A DNA stretch of 64,000 nt from Oceanobacillus sp. FSL K6-2867 (GTDB lineage: Bacteria; Bacillota; Bacilli; Bacillales; Amphibacillaceae). The notes under the pieces were generated by a model. The model was given only the letters and a program-made list of their open reading frames with translations. It did no database searches and was not told where the DNA came from. The position numbers and the translations under genes were made by a program. Of this stretch, positions 8,861 to 21,597 are shown in pieces (the stretch's first letter is position 1; every line of letters starts with the position of its first letter). The stretch is from the NCBI RefSeq assembly GCF_037963145.1, contig NZ_CP150144.1, positions 3,224,001 through 3,288,000 on the forward strand. The letters are read 5' to 3'.

Positions 8861-10348
8861 ATGGGATCATTAGAAGGAATAATTACAGGGTTTCAGACAG
8901 CCTTTAGTATAGAGGCAATTTTATTTGTCATGTTAGGTGTATTTGTAGGTACCATTATTGGAATGTTGCCTGGTTTAGGCCCCATTAGTGCAATCGCTGT
9001 TATGATTCCGATGACGTTCGGAATGGATCCTAGTACTGCATTAATTATGATGGCTGGCGTTTATTACGGAGCAATATTCGGTGGCTCCACATCATCTATT
9101 CTGCTTAATGCGCCGGGAGTTTCGGGTGTAGTTGCTACTGCATTTGATGGGTATCCGATGGCGCAGCAGGGAAAAGCGGGAAAAGCACTTGCAATTTCAG
9201 CGATTGCTTCATTTGTCGGTGGAACGGTCAGTGTTATCTTATTAATGCTATTCGCTCCCCTGCTTGCAAATGTAGCGATTTCTTTTGGACCTCCAGCCTA
9301 TTTTGCTTTAATGGTTTTAGGTTTAACAGCAATAGCGAGCTTGTCAGAAGGGTCAACCATTAAAGCTTTAATTGCAGCCGTTGCTGGATTTATGGTTGTT
9401 ACAATTGGAATTGATCCACAGACAGGTACACAGCGCTATACATTTGGCAATATAAATTTGCTTGAGGGCATAGATTTTCTGGTCATTGCATTGGGGTTAT
9501 TTGCCATTGCGGAAGTTTGTTCCTTAGTATTAAATCGTAAGGATCAATCCATGAGAAATGCACATAACATAGGAAGTTTAAAGCTTACGAAACAAGATTT
9601 CAAAGAAATGTCCGGACCGATGTCTAGACAATCGTTTCTCGGTTTTATTATTGGAGTGTTACCAGGAGCTGGTGCGACAATAGCTTCCTTTATTGCTTAT
9701 ATATCAGAGAAACGAATAGCTAAGAAGCCAGAAGAGTTTGGAAAAGGCTCGATAAAAGGATTAACTGGTCCTGAAACCGCAAATAATGCTGCAACAAGTG
9801 GTGCTTTCGTTCCCTTATTGAGCTTAGGAATTCCAGGATCAGGTACAACTGCAGTTATGCTCGGTGCGTTTTTAGTGCTCGGTGTACAACCTGGTCCCAT
9901 GTTAATGACAGAACGCCCTGAAATTTTTTGGGGAGTTATCGCGAGTATGTATATCGGTAATATCTTCTTGCTTATTTTAAATCTACCGTTAATCCCTTAT
10001 TTTGCAAAGGTATTAAAGATACCTAGACCATTACTTATTTCACTGGTTATTATCTTTAGTATGATTGGTGTTTATGCAATAAGTTTTAATACGTTTGATT
10101 TGTATATGCTTTTACTATTTGGATTAATTGGCTTTATCATGAGGCTGTTTGCTTTCCCAGCACCGCCATTTATATTGGCATTTATTTTAGGTGGGATGAT
10201 GGAGCAGTCATTCAGACAATCATTAACAATTTCAAATGGAGATGTAATGATTTTCTTAACAAATCCAATCTCATTAGCACTATTAATTCTGTCACTGCTT
10301 TCATTTGTTTTCCCATTAATAGGGCAATTACGTAAGAGAAAAGGGTAG
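8861..10348 (+). CDS. tctA: Tripartite tricarboxylate transporter large permease (TctA)
   Basis: A 495-aa polytopic protein, about 11-12 membrane helices, the standard TctA length. Signatures of the two repeats are GMLPGLGPISAIAVMIPMTF near 35-54 and GVLPGAGATIASFIAY near 266-281, plus GGSTSSILLNAPG and LSLGIPGSGTTAVMLGA. AAGGAGGGGG lies before the ATG. TctA forms the transport channel with TctB, driven by an ion gradient. The next gene, a DASS carrier, follows without a gap. Confidence 0.94.
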   Translation: MGSLEGIITGFQTAFSIEAILFVMLGVFVGTIIGMLPGLGPISAIAVMIPMTFGMDPSTALIMMAGVYYGAIFGGSTSSILLNAPGVSGVVATAFDGYPMAQQGKAGKALAISAIASFVGGTVSVILLMLFAPLLANVAISFGPPAYFALMVLGLTAIASLSEGSTIKALIAAVAGFMVVTIGIDPQTGTQRYTFGNINLLEGIDFLVIALGLFAIAEVCSLVLNRKDQSMRNAHNIGSLKLTKQDFKEMSGPMSRQSFLGFIIGVLPGAGATIASFIAYISEKRIAKKPEEFGKGSIKGLTGPETANNAATSGAFVPLLSLGIPGSGTTAVMLGAFLVLGVQPGPMLMTERPEIFWGVIASMYIGNIFLLILNLPLIPYFAKVLKIPRPLLISLVIIFSMIGVYAISFNTFDLYMLLLFGLIGFIMRLFAFPAPPFILAFILGGMMEQSFRQSLTISNGDVMIFLTNPISLALLILSLLSFVFPLIGQLRKRKG

Positions 10349-10354
10349 TTGAAC

Positions 10355-11767
10355 GTGAAGAATAGCTTTTTAAAATTGGGTTATCGTCATAATTTCATCA
10401 GCTTCATTGGCTTGTTATTGATTGGTTTAGGGCTTTTCCGAACGTCCTTTCTTCATCATTTTTCTTTAGAACAGCAATTAACACTTTTACTTTTGCTGAT
10501 AGCGATTTATATATGGATTACCACTCCAATTCCGACAGCTGCAAGTAGTTTACTCATTCTGTCACTCATGATTTTATTTAATTTAGTAGATTCTGTTGAA
10601 GAAGCATTAGCTGGCTTTTTAACACCAGCTTTGTATTTCATACTAGTCCTATCTTTAATAAGTAAAGCATTAGTGCGAGTAGAAGTTGATCAAGTATTTG
10701 CTAGATTACTTATTAAGTTCAGTAAAGGTGGTCCTCATTTTGTGATAGTAGGACTGCCTATTGTCATTTTAGTTATGCCTATTTTGCTTCCTTCCGCAGT
10801 TGCGAGATTTAAAATGATGCTTCCCCTGATGAATAGCTTGAATCATTTTTATGGGTATGAAAATAAGAGCATTTTTCATAAATACAGTGTTTTTCTCATT
10901 GGTATGGTTAATCAAAATGCCACACTCGTCATTTTTACAGGTGGTGGATTTCCGATTCTGGCTCACCAGCTTTTAAAGGATTATCAGGTTGCAAATCTTA
11001 GCTGGTTAGAGTGGATACTCCTGCTGGCGCCACCGTTATGGATAGGATCTATTCTTATGGTGCTGTATATCTGGAGTTATTTAAAGCACCTACATTCAAA
11101 TGATTTAAAGCAAGCTACTGCGACTTTAACTGACCATAAGCTCGAATCTGGAGAAAAGAAATTACCTTTTAAGTTTTGGATAACATTGTTTAGTTTCTTC
11201 ATGATGATCCTTGTTTGGATTTTTACAGATGAAGAAAAAGTACCGCTTATTTTACCGCCTATGCTGTTAATTGCATTTTATGCTATTCCAAAAATGGGGT
11301 TATTTACGAATAAAATGGTTCGGGGGTACGACTGGGAGAATTTCCTTATGCTCGGAGTGTCTTTTTCGTTAGGAATGTTACTGATGAAGAACGGGACAGC
11401 TGAAGCTATTGCAAATCTTTTAGTTGCGCTAATACCGGCTAATGCAGGGATGATAATGAAAGTAATTGTTATTGCAGTTATTATATTTATTTTACGCTTT
11501 TGTTTTATTGTTCCTTCTGCAGCTTTGGTTGTTATTTTTCCTATCGTTATGTCTTACTCAGAATTACTTGGAATCGAACCATTGCAATTAGCATTATTAG
11601 TGATTCTAATCGTGGGTAGCATGATGGTTCTCCCTATTCACTCAACGACAACATATTTAGCTTTTGAAACTGGAATTCTTTCAAAAAAAGAGCAATATAG
11701 TATCGGACTGGTGTTTAGCATTGTCTTTATGATGATTTCAATTTTATCAGCATTATATTATTGGTAG
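10355..11767 (+). CDS. DASS (SLC13/CitT) family carboxylate transporter
   Basis: A 470-aa membrane protein of the divalent anion:sodium symporter family, recognised by the early segment WITTPIPTAASSLLILSLMILF, by EEALAGFLTPALYFILVLSLIS, and by a late LPIHSTTTYLAFETG region. The start is either GTG 10355, which has AGGG at 10342-10345 eight to ten bases upstream, or TTG 10349 directly after the tctA stop; I prefer GTG. Being in the tct operon, it probably moves an overlapping di/tricarboxylate, perhaps as an exchanger. The substrate is unknown. Confidence 0.82.
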   Translation: MKNSFLKLGYRHNFISFIGLLLIGLGLFRTSFLHHFSLEQQLTLLLLLIAIYIWITTPIPTAASSLLILSLMILFNLVDSVEEALAGFLTPALYFILVLSLISKALVRVEVDQVFARLLIKFSKGGPHFVIVGLPIVILVMPILLPSAVARFKMMLPLMNSLNHFYGYENKSIFHKYSVFLIGMVNQNATLVIFTGGGFPILAHQLLKDYQVANLSWLEWILLLAPPLWIGSILMVLYIWSYLKHLHSNDLKQATATLTDHKLESGEKKLPFKFWITLFSFFMMILVWIFTDEEKVPLILPPMLLIAFYAIPKMGLFTNKMVRGYDWENFLMLGVSFSLGMLLMKNGTAEAIANLLVALIPANAGMIMKVIVIAVIIFILRFCFIVPSAALVVIFPIVMSYSELLGIEPLQLALLVILIVGSMMVLPIHSTTTYLAFETGILSKKEQYSIGLVFSIVFMMISILSALYYW

Positions 11768-12103
11768 AGAGGAATAAAAAAATGATACAAAAAAGATTCG
11801 TTACTAGCAGGAATCCTATTAGAATATGTAGTTGAGACTATTATGATTGTCGCCGTGAACAAGTGATAGATATTACTCCTGAAACAACCATGAACGAGCA
11901 AAAGAAAGATTGATGGTTGCCTCCAGTCAAATCCCAAACCCATCCATCACTCTCTCATTTTATCCTGAAGGAATTTATCCAGGGTCTTTCGAAGCACTAC
12001 GAATTTCTTGGATTTCCATACATTTCTTTATCTTGCAATTTACAGTCATTTAATAGATTTCCCCTATAATTAAAGATAAATACGGATAAAGGGAGAGGTT
12101 CTA
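11768..12103. other. Gene-poor gap before the phosphodiesterase gene
   Basis: I see no convincing gene in this 336-bp stretch. A short ATG frame at 11782 ends after 16 codons and has no recognisable content. A promoter for the next gene is likely near 12050-12075 (AT-rich, TATAAT at 12065-12070). Confidence 0.5.
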
Positions 12104-12937
12104 ATGATGATACGAAAACTTACGGTTTTAGCATTGTCGGCAATTTTCTTTATGTCTCTGTTTACAGTTCCTGTATTCGCATCCAATGGTAAGAGTGAAA
12201 TGGTTAATGTCGCACATCGTGGTGCATCAGGACATGCCCCGGAAAACACAATGGCTGCATTTGAAAGGGCATTTGAGATGAAAGCTGATTATATAGAAAT
12301 TGATGTGCAAATGACTCGGGATGGAAGGTTAGTAGCTATCCATGATACAACTGTAAATCGTACAACAAATGGTAATGGATTTGTTGGAGATTATACACTT
12401 GAAGAAATTCAGCAATTAGATGCCGGTAGCTGGTTTAGCGAAGAGTTTGCAGGTGAACGAATTCCTGCATTTGAGGAAGTAATCGATGAATATCGCGGAA
12501 AGATAGGAATGTTAATAGAATTAAAATCACCTGAATTGTATCCAGGTATGGAAGAAAAGGTAGCCGAAGCTCTGACCGAGCGTAATCTGCATAAGTCTAA
12601 GAATGGTAAAGTGATTATCCAGTCATTCAACCATGAATCGGTGCACCAATCAAAGGAACTTCTTCCAAATATTCCTCATGGTGTCCTTGCTGGGGTAACA
12701 TGGGCAGATGTCTCGGATGAACAGCTGGCACAATTTGCAACATATGCTGATTTTTTCAATCCGAATATGAATATCGTGACAGATGAGCTGGTAGAACGCG
12801 TTCATCTCGCTGATATGGAAATCTATGCTTACACTGTACGCACCCAGGAACAAGCCGATAACCTATTTGAACGTGAAGTTGATGGTATTATTACGGACTT
12901 TCCTGAATATGTTTATCCGCATCCCGTGAAGAATTAA
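12104..12937 (+). CDS. Secreted glycerophosphodiester phosphodiesterase
   Basis: A 277-aa protein with a Sec signal peptide (about residues 1-26, ending VFASNG). The GDPD catalytic core is clear: VAHRGASGHAPENT with the catalytic His, YIEIDVQMTRDG with the metal-binding Glu/Asp, IHDTTVNRTTNGNG with the second catalytic His, then LIELKSPE and ITDFPE at the C-terminus. It hydrolyses glycerophosphodiesters to glycerol-3-phosphate and an alcohol outside the cell, feeding phosphate and phospholipid salvage. GGGAGAGG precedes the ATG. A second secreted phosphodiesterase-like gene follows and shares the terminator. Confidence 0.92.
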   Translation: MMIRKLTVLALSAIFFMSLFTVPVFASNGKSEMVNVAHRGASGHAPENTMAAFERAFEMKADYIEIDVQMTRDGRLVAIHDTTVNRTTNGNGFVGDYTLEEIQQLDAGSWFSEEFAGERIPAFEEVIDEYRGKIGMLIELKSPELYPGMEEKVAEALTERNLHKSKNGKVIIQSFNHESVHQSKELLPNIPHGVLAGVTWADVSDEQLAQFATYADFFNPNMNIVTDELVERVHLADMEIYAYTVRTQEQADNLFEREVDGIITDFPEYVYPHPVKN

Positions 12938-12976
12938 GAAGTGACATTACAAGTGAGAAAACAAGGAGAGATAACC

Positions 12977-13792
12977 ATGATAAAGAAATCATTTGCAGGA
13001 GCAGGCTTGAGTATTATTCTAGTATTTTCATTAATTGGTAATGTGTTTGCGGATGGTTATGGAAAAAAAGTAGATGTAAATGTAATGTCATACAATATGT
13101 ACCATGGTGTTGGTCTTGATGGTGAATTAGATTTAGGGAGAATTGCTAAGGAAATTCAAGATGCAAATGCAGACATAATTGGACTCCAAGAGGTGGATCG
13201 TTTTTATGGAGATAGAAGTAATTTTCAGGATCAGGCAAAGGAATTAGCGAAATTATTAGGGTATCACTATATTTATGGAGCAAACCTGAATCTAGATCCA
13301 GCCGTGGGGCAAGAAAATAATCGACAATATGGAACAGCTATACTTAGTAAATATCCAATTATTGATTCAGAGAATATTTTCTTAAGCAGCTTCGGAAATG
13401 AACAACGAGGTATTCTGCGGACAACAATTAACGTTAAAGGAGTACATCTTAATTTTTATAATACACATTTAGGCTTAAGTGCTGCTGAAAGAATTGCACA
13501 GGTTGAAGAAATAATTGATTTAAAATCTTCTTTTGAGGGACCAAGCGTGTTAGTAGGTGATTTAAATGCTGAACCGGACAGTGAAGAATTCTACACGTTA
13601 CTAAACGCGGGTAATTTCACTGATACATTTGCCGGAATCGATAATGCGAATACATTCCCAGTGGTTAATCCAAATAAAAGAATTGACTATATTCTCACCT
13701 CACCAGATATTAAATCTGCAAATCAGAAGGTAATCAATTCCGAAGCATCAGATCATTTACCGTTAGTGACGGAAATAACGATACAGAGATAA
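12977..13792 (+). CDS. Secreted endonuclease/exonuclease/phosphatase-family protein
   Basis: The start is ATG 12977 with AAGGAGAG upstream, giving 271 aa; the longer frame from 12941 lacks a site. A signal peptide covers about residues 1-26 (ending NVFADG). EEP-fold motifs appear in order: SYNMYHG, GLQEVD (metal Glu), NTHLG (catalytic His), VGDLNAEPD (Asp-x-Asn) and ASDHLP (final Asp-His). The family includes DNases, sphingomyelinases and other phosphodiesterases. Its pairing with a glycerophosphodiesterase suggests extracellular phosphate or lipid scavenging; the substrate is not certain. Confidence 0.88.
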   Translation: MIKKSFAGAGLSIILVFSLIGNVFADGYGKKVDVNVMSYNMYHGVGLDGELDLGRIAKEIQDANADIIGLQEVDRFYGDRSNFQDQAKELAKLLGYHYIYGANLNLDPAVGQENNRQYGTAILSKYPIIDSENIFLSSFGNEQRGILRTTINVKGVHLNFYNTHLGLSAAERIAQVEEIIDLKSSFEGPSVLVGDLNAEPDSEEFYTLLNAGNFTDTFAGIDNANTFPVVNPNKRIDYILTSPDIKSANQKVINSEASDHLPLVTEITIQR

Positions 13793-13796
13793 TATA

Positions 13797-13829
13797 ACAG
13801 CACACTCATTTGATGAGTGTGCTGTTTTT
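13797..13829 (+). terminator. Rho-independent terminator after the secreted enzymes
   Basis: ACAGCACACTCA (13797-13808) pairs perfectly with TGAGTGTGCTGT (13814-13825), followed by TTTT. Confidence 0.92.
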
Positions 13830-14044
13830 CTGTTTGGTTTCCACATAAAAGTAAGCTAAAATCTATCATAAATACTTACAAAAAATATAAAACCTATAAT
13901 AGTTTTGAACTAAAGCTTTCATTTATCCTTTAAGAATAGAATAGTAAGAAGGATAGCTATACTTTTCACGATAATTAATATTGCATTATTTAACCATGGG
14001 TTTGATAAGACTTCACCCCAAGAACTAAAAAAATAAAAAAGTGA

Positions 14045-14074
14045 TTGACTTTTAGTTTAGTAGTGTGGTAAATT
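14045..14074 (+). promoter_or_regulatory. rrn promoter P1
   Basis: -35 TTGACT (14045-14050), 18-bp spacer, -10 TAAATT (14069-14074). It is the first of two tandem sigma-A promoters before the rRNA operon. Confidence 0.7.
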
Positions 14075-14128
14075 ATTTCTTGTCGCTAAAAACGTTCAAA
14101 GCGATTAAGAAAATAATTAAAAAAGTGA

Positions 14129-14158
14129 TTGACATCACAATATGATATGTGATAGACT
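14129..14158 (+). promoter_or_regulatory. rrn promoter P2
   Basis: -35 TTGACA (14129-14134), 18-bp spacer, -10 TAGACT (14153-14158), placed about 145 bp before the mature 16S start. The same AAAAAGTGATTGAC context precedes P1, indicating duplicated promoters. Confidence 0.75.
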
Positions 14159-14192
14159 AATAAAGTCGCTTTTGAAAAACGACAAACAAATT

Positions 14193-14205
14193 TGCTCTTT
14201 GAAAA
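14193..14205 (+). promoter_or_regulatory. boxA antitermination element in the rrn leader
   Basis: TGCTCTTTGAAAA is the classic Bacillus rrn boxA sequence bound by NusB/S10. It lies in the leader between P2 and the 16S gene. Confidence 0.75.
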
Positions 14206-14302
14206 CTGAACAAAACAACCAGTATGTCAAGAAAAAGGAAACTCGTTTTTCTTTTTAAAACAAGTAGAAGTCAGCTTCTACAACAGCTAAGTATTACAAA
14301 CT

Positions 14303-19067
<4,765 letters not shown>

Positions 19068-19130
19068 TTCTTTATTTGATGTCTGGTTTACTCTTATTTA
19101 GTTTTTAAGGTATAAACCTAAAAAAATAGA

Positions 19131-19248
19131 TGTCTGGTAGCAATAGCGAAGAGGTCACACCTGTTCCCATACCGAACACAGAAGTTAAGCTCTTCAGCGC
19201 CGATGGTAGTTGGGGCTTTGCCCCTGCAAGAGTAGGACGCCGCCAGGC
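19131..19248 (+). rRNA. rrf: 5S ribosomal RNA
   Basis: About 118 nt matching Bacillus 5S: GGTAGCAATAGCGAAGAGG, CCGAACACAGAAGTTAAG and CGCCGATGGTAGT, with pairing 5' GTCTGG and 3' CCAGGC ends. It lies 63 bp after 23S in the normal order. Confidence 0.96.
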
Positions 19249-19378
19249 AAAAGATTATTTCACAGTACCTTAGGTGGTAGCACAACGACTATTCGTCGAT
19301 TGGCCGTAGATTTGAAGTTTGTTTTTCAAAATCTACCTGTGAAATTATTTATTTGTTTATACTTGAGAAAAATTAACT
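19249..19378 (+). other. 5S-tRNA spacer with nested inverted repeats
   Basis: ATTTCACAG (19257-19265) pairs with CTGTGAAAT (19337-19345), and TAGATTTGAA (19307-19316) pairs with TTCAAAATCTA (19325-19335) with one bulge. The nested hairpins probably act in RNA processing between the rRNA and tRNA parts of the transcript. There is no T-run typical of a terminator. Confidence 0.45.
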
Positions 19379-19453
19379 GGCCCGTTGGTCAAGCGGTTAA
19401 GACACCGCCCTTTCACGGCGGTAACACGGGTTCGAATCCCGTACGGGTCACCA
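19379..19453 (+). tRNA. tRNA-Glu(TTC)
   Basis: Cloverleaf with anticodon TTC at 19412-19414, T-arm GGGTTCGAATCCC and an encoded CCA end. It is the first gene of the 19-member tRNA array. Confidence 0.96.
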
Positions 19454-19457
19454 ATAT

Positions 19458-19533
19458 GGAGGATTAGCTCAGCTGGGAGAGCACCTGCCTTACAAGCAGG
19501 GGGTCGCAGGTTCGAGCCCTGCATCCTCCACCA
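19458..19533 (+). tRNA. tRNA-Val(TAC)
   Basis: Acceptor GGAGGAT/ATCCTCC, anticodon loop CTTACAA giving TAC, encoded CCA. Confidence 0.96.
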
Positions 19534-19563
19534 TCTTTAAACAATAAGATAAATCATTCCTAT

Positions 19564-19640
<77 letters not shown>

Positions 19641-19660
19641 AATCATTTGTTTTATAAAAT

Positions 19661-19737
19661 GGTCCGGTAGTTCAGTTGGTTAGAATGCCTGCCTGTCACG
19701 CAGGAGGTCGCGGGTTCGAGTCCCGTCCGGACCGCCA
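19661..19737 (+). tRNA. tRNA-Asp(GTC)
   Basis: Acceptor GGTCCGG/CCGGACC, anticodon loop CTGTCAC giving GTC, encoded CCA. Confidence 0.96.
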
Positions 19738-19764
19738 TCATTCTTTAGATGACACATTACATTT

Positions 19765-19840
19765 GAGCCATTAGCTCAGTCGGTAGAGCATTTGACTTTT
19801 AATCAAAGGGTCGAAGGTTCGAATCCTTCATGGCTCACCA
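19765..19840 (+). tRNA. tRNA-Lys(TTT)
   Basis: Acceptor GAGCCAT/ATGGCTC, anticodon loop CTTTTAA giving TTT, encoded CCA. Confidence 0.96.
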
Positions 19841-19843
19841 TTT

Positions 19844-19925
19844 GCGGGTGTGGCGGAATTGGCAGACGCGCTAGACTTAGGATCTAGTGTCTTCGGACGT
19901 GGGGGTTCAAGTCCCTTCACCCGCA
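19844..19925 (+). tRNA. tRNA-Leu(TAG)
   Basis: Long-variable-arm tRNA with acceptor GCGGGTG/CACCCGC and anticodon loop CTTAGGA giving TAG. CCA is not encoded (the gene is followed by TTATC), so it must be added enzymatically. Confidence 0.95.
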
Positions 19926-19985
19926 TTATCATTACTCATCGAGACGAAAGTAAAAGATTTGATTTTGTCTTGAGATTATTTATAT

Positions 19986-20059
19986 GCGCCCGTAGCTCAA
20001 TTGGATAGAGCGTTTGACTACGGATCAAGAGGTTAGGGGTTCGACTCCTCTCGGGCGCG
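19986..20059 (+). tRNA. tRNA-Arg(ACG)
   Basis: Acceptor GCGCCCG/CGGGCGC, anticodon loop CTACGGA giving ACG, which is read as ICG after TadA deamination. CCA is not encoded. Confidence 0.95.
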
Positions 20060-20142
20060 TTATTCCAGAAAGTAGCTTTTAATGAGCGTTAGGTTTTACA
20101 AGACCTATTTCAAGACTTGAATTCATCATGCATACATTACAC

Positions 20143-20215
20143 GGGGCCTTAGCTCAGCTGGGAGAGCGCCTGCCTTGCACGCAGGAGGTCAGCGGTTCGA
20201 TCCCGCTAGGCTCCA
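20143..20215 (+). tRNA. tRNA-Ala(TGC)
   Basis: Acceptor GGGGCCT/AGGCTCC with one G:T pair, anticodon loop CTTGCAC giving TGC, CCA not encoded. Confidence 0.95.
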
Positions 20216-20225
20216 TTTGAATATT

Positions 20226-20302
20226 GGCGGCGTAGCTCAGCTGGCGAGAGCGTACGGTTCATACCCGTGAGGTCGTGGGTTCGATCCCCTCCGCCGCTAC
20301 CA
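20226..20302 (+). tRNA. Elongator tRNA-Met(CAT)
   Basis: Acceptor GGCGGCG/CGCCGCT-type end, anticodon loop TTCATAC giving CAT, encoded CCA. The sequence resembles the B. subtilis elongator tRNA-Met, not the initiator or Ile2. Confidence 0.92.
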
Positions 20303-20328
20303 TAATTAAATAAAGTAATTGCATAATG

Positions 20329-20404
20329 GCGGTCGTGGCGAAGTGGTTAACGCACCGGATTGTGGCTCCGGCATACGTGGGTTCAATCCCCACCGGTCGC
20401 CCCA
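20329..20404 (+). tRNA. tRNA-His(GTG)
   Basis: Anticodon loop TTGTGGC giving GTG, encoded CCA. A G at 20328 can supply the G-1 residue required by HisRS, opposite the discriminator C at 20401. Confidence 0.95.
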
Positions 20405-20420
20405 TTATAATATGTAACAA

Positions 20421-20494
20421 GGACCCTTAGCTCAGTTGGTTAGAGCTATCGGCTCATAACCGATCGGTCGCAGGTTCGAGTCCTGCAGGGTCCA
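20421..20494 (+). tRNA. tRNA-Ile2(CAT, lysidine type)
   Basis: Anticodon loop CTCATAA giving CAT, but the GGACCCT acceptor and D-arm match the B. subtilis tRNA-Ile2 class rather than tRNA-Met. It should read AUA after TilS converts C34 to lysidine. CCA is not encoded. Confidence 0.82.
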
Positions 20495-20515
20495 TTTATA
20501 GGTTCATCTTAATCT

Positions 20516-20608
20516 GGAGGTATACCCAAGTCTGGCTGAAGGGATCGGTCTTGAAAACCGACAGGCGGGTCAAACCGCGCGGGGGTTCGAATCCCTCTAC
20601 CTCCTCCA
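20516..20608 (+). tRNA. tRNA-Ser(TGA)
   Basis: Long variable arm, acceptor GGAGGTA/TACCTCC, anticodon loop CTTGAAA giving TGA, encoded CCA. Confidence 0.95.
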
Positions 20609-20636
20609 TTTAACTTCTATAAAATACATATTATTT

Positions 20637-20712
<76 letters not shown>

Positions 20713-20728
20713 CTTTTAAATTAATAAT

Positions 20729-20814
20729 GGAGGGATAGCGAAGTTGGCCAAACGCGGCGGACTGTAAATCCGCTCCCATCGGGTTCGTAGGTTCGAGTCC
20801 TACTCCCTCCACCA
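20729..20814 (+). tRNA. tRNA-Tyr(GTA)
   Basis: Long variable arm, acceptor GGAGGGA/TCCCTCC, anticodon loop CTGTAAA giving GTA, encoded CCA. Confidence 0.96.
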
Positions 20815-20835
20815 TTTCATTTTATATCATACAAT

Positions 20836-20909
20836 GCGGGTGTAGTTTAGTGGTAAAACCTCAGCCTTCCAAGCTGATGATGAGGGTTCGATTCCCTTCA
20901 CCCGCTCCA
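20836..20909 (+). tRNA. tRNA-Gly(TCC)
   Basis: Acceptor GCGGGTG/CACCCGC, anticodon loop CTTCCAA giving TCC, encoded CCA. Confidence 0.96.
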
Positions 20910-20924
20910 AATTACCATATATAT

Positions 20925-20998
<74 letters not shown>

Positions 20999-21052
20999 TT
21001 ACTATATTTTCATATTCCATACAATAGTATGTTAATATATAGTTTATACATT

Positions 21053-21126
21053 GCGCCCTTAGCTCAGTAGGATAGAGCAACAGCCTTCTAAGCTGTGGGT
21101 CAGAGGTTCGAATCCTCTAGGGCGCG
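21053..21126 (+). tRNA. tRNA-Arg(TCT)
   Basis: Acceptor GCGCCCT/AGGGCGC, anticodon loop CTTCTAA giving TCT, CCA not encoded. Confidence 0.95.
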
Positions 21127-21131
21127 CATAT

Positions 21132-21206
21132 TCCACAGTAGCTCAGTGGTAGAGCAATCGGCTGTTAACCGATCGGTCGTAGGTTCGAATCCTACCTGTG
21201 GAGCCA
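21132..21206 (+). tRNA. tRNA-Asn(GTT)
   Basis: Acceptor TCCACAG/CTGTGGA, anticodon loop CTGTTAA giving GTT, encoded CCA. Only five bases separate it from the preceding tRNA. Confidence 0.95.
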
Positions 21207-21209
21207 TCC

Positions 21210-21300
21210 GGAGAAGTACTCAAGTGGCTGAAGAGGCGCCCCTGCTAAGGGTGTAGGTCGTGTAAGCGGCGCGAGGGTTCAAATCCCTCCTTCTCCGCCA
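21210..21300 (+). tRNA. tRNA-Ser(GCT)
   Basis: Long variable arm, acceptor GGAGAAG/CTTCTCC, anticodon loop CTGCTAA giving GCT, encoded CCA. It is the last gene of the array. Confidence 0.95.
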
Positions 21301-21440
21301 GTATTAGTTAGCAGCAATCAGTATTTTCTCTGTTTATCCTATGGTAAACTTCTGATTAATCAATCAACTACATAATAAAAATAGGATCTTCCCAAATAAG
21401 ATAATAATTTCAAATAATAAAAAACGTATAGATAATGTTA

Positions 21441-21478
21441 AAACAGCACACATTTAATTTGAATGTGTGCTGTTTTTT
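21441..21478 (+). terminator. Terminator of the rrn-tRNA operon
   Basis: AAACAGCACACATT (21441-21454) pairs with AATGTGTGCTGTTT (21462-21475) and runs into TTTTTT. The 21301-21597 gap holds no gene. Confidence 0.93.
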
Positions 21479-21597
21479 AATGCTCCAATAAAATGGTTAT
21501 TTCTTTATTGGTCCAATTATTAAATAAGACGTTATTAAGGAATGATAATGTGACAGACAGCTTATCCTTTTAATGATGAAAAACCTGTTAAACTGTC

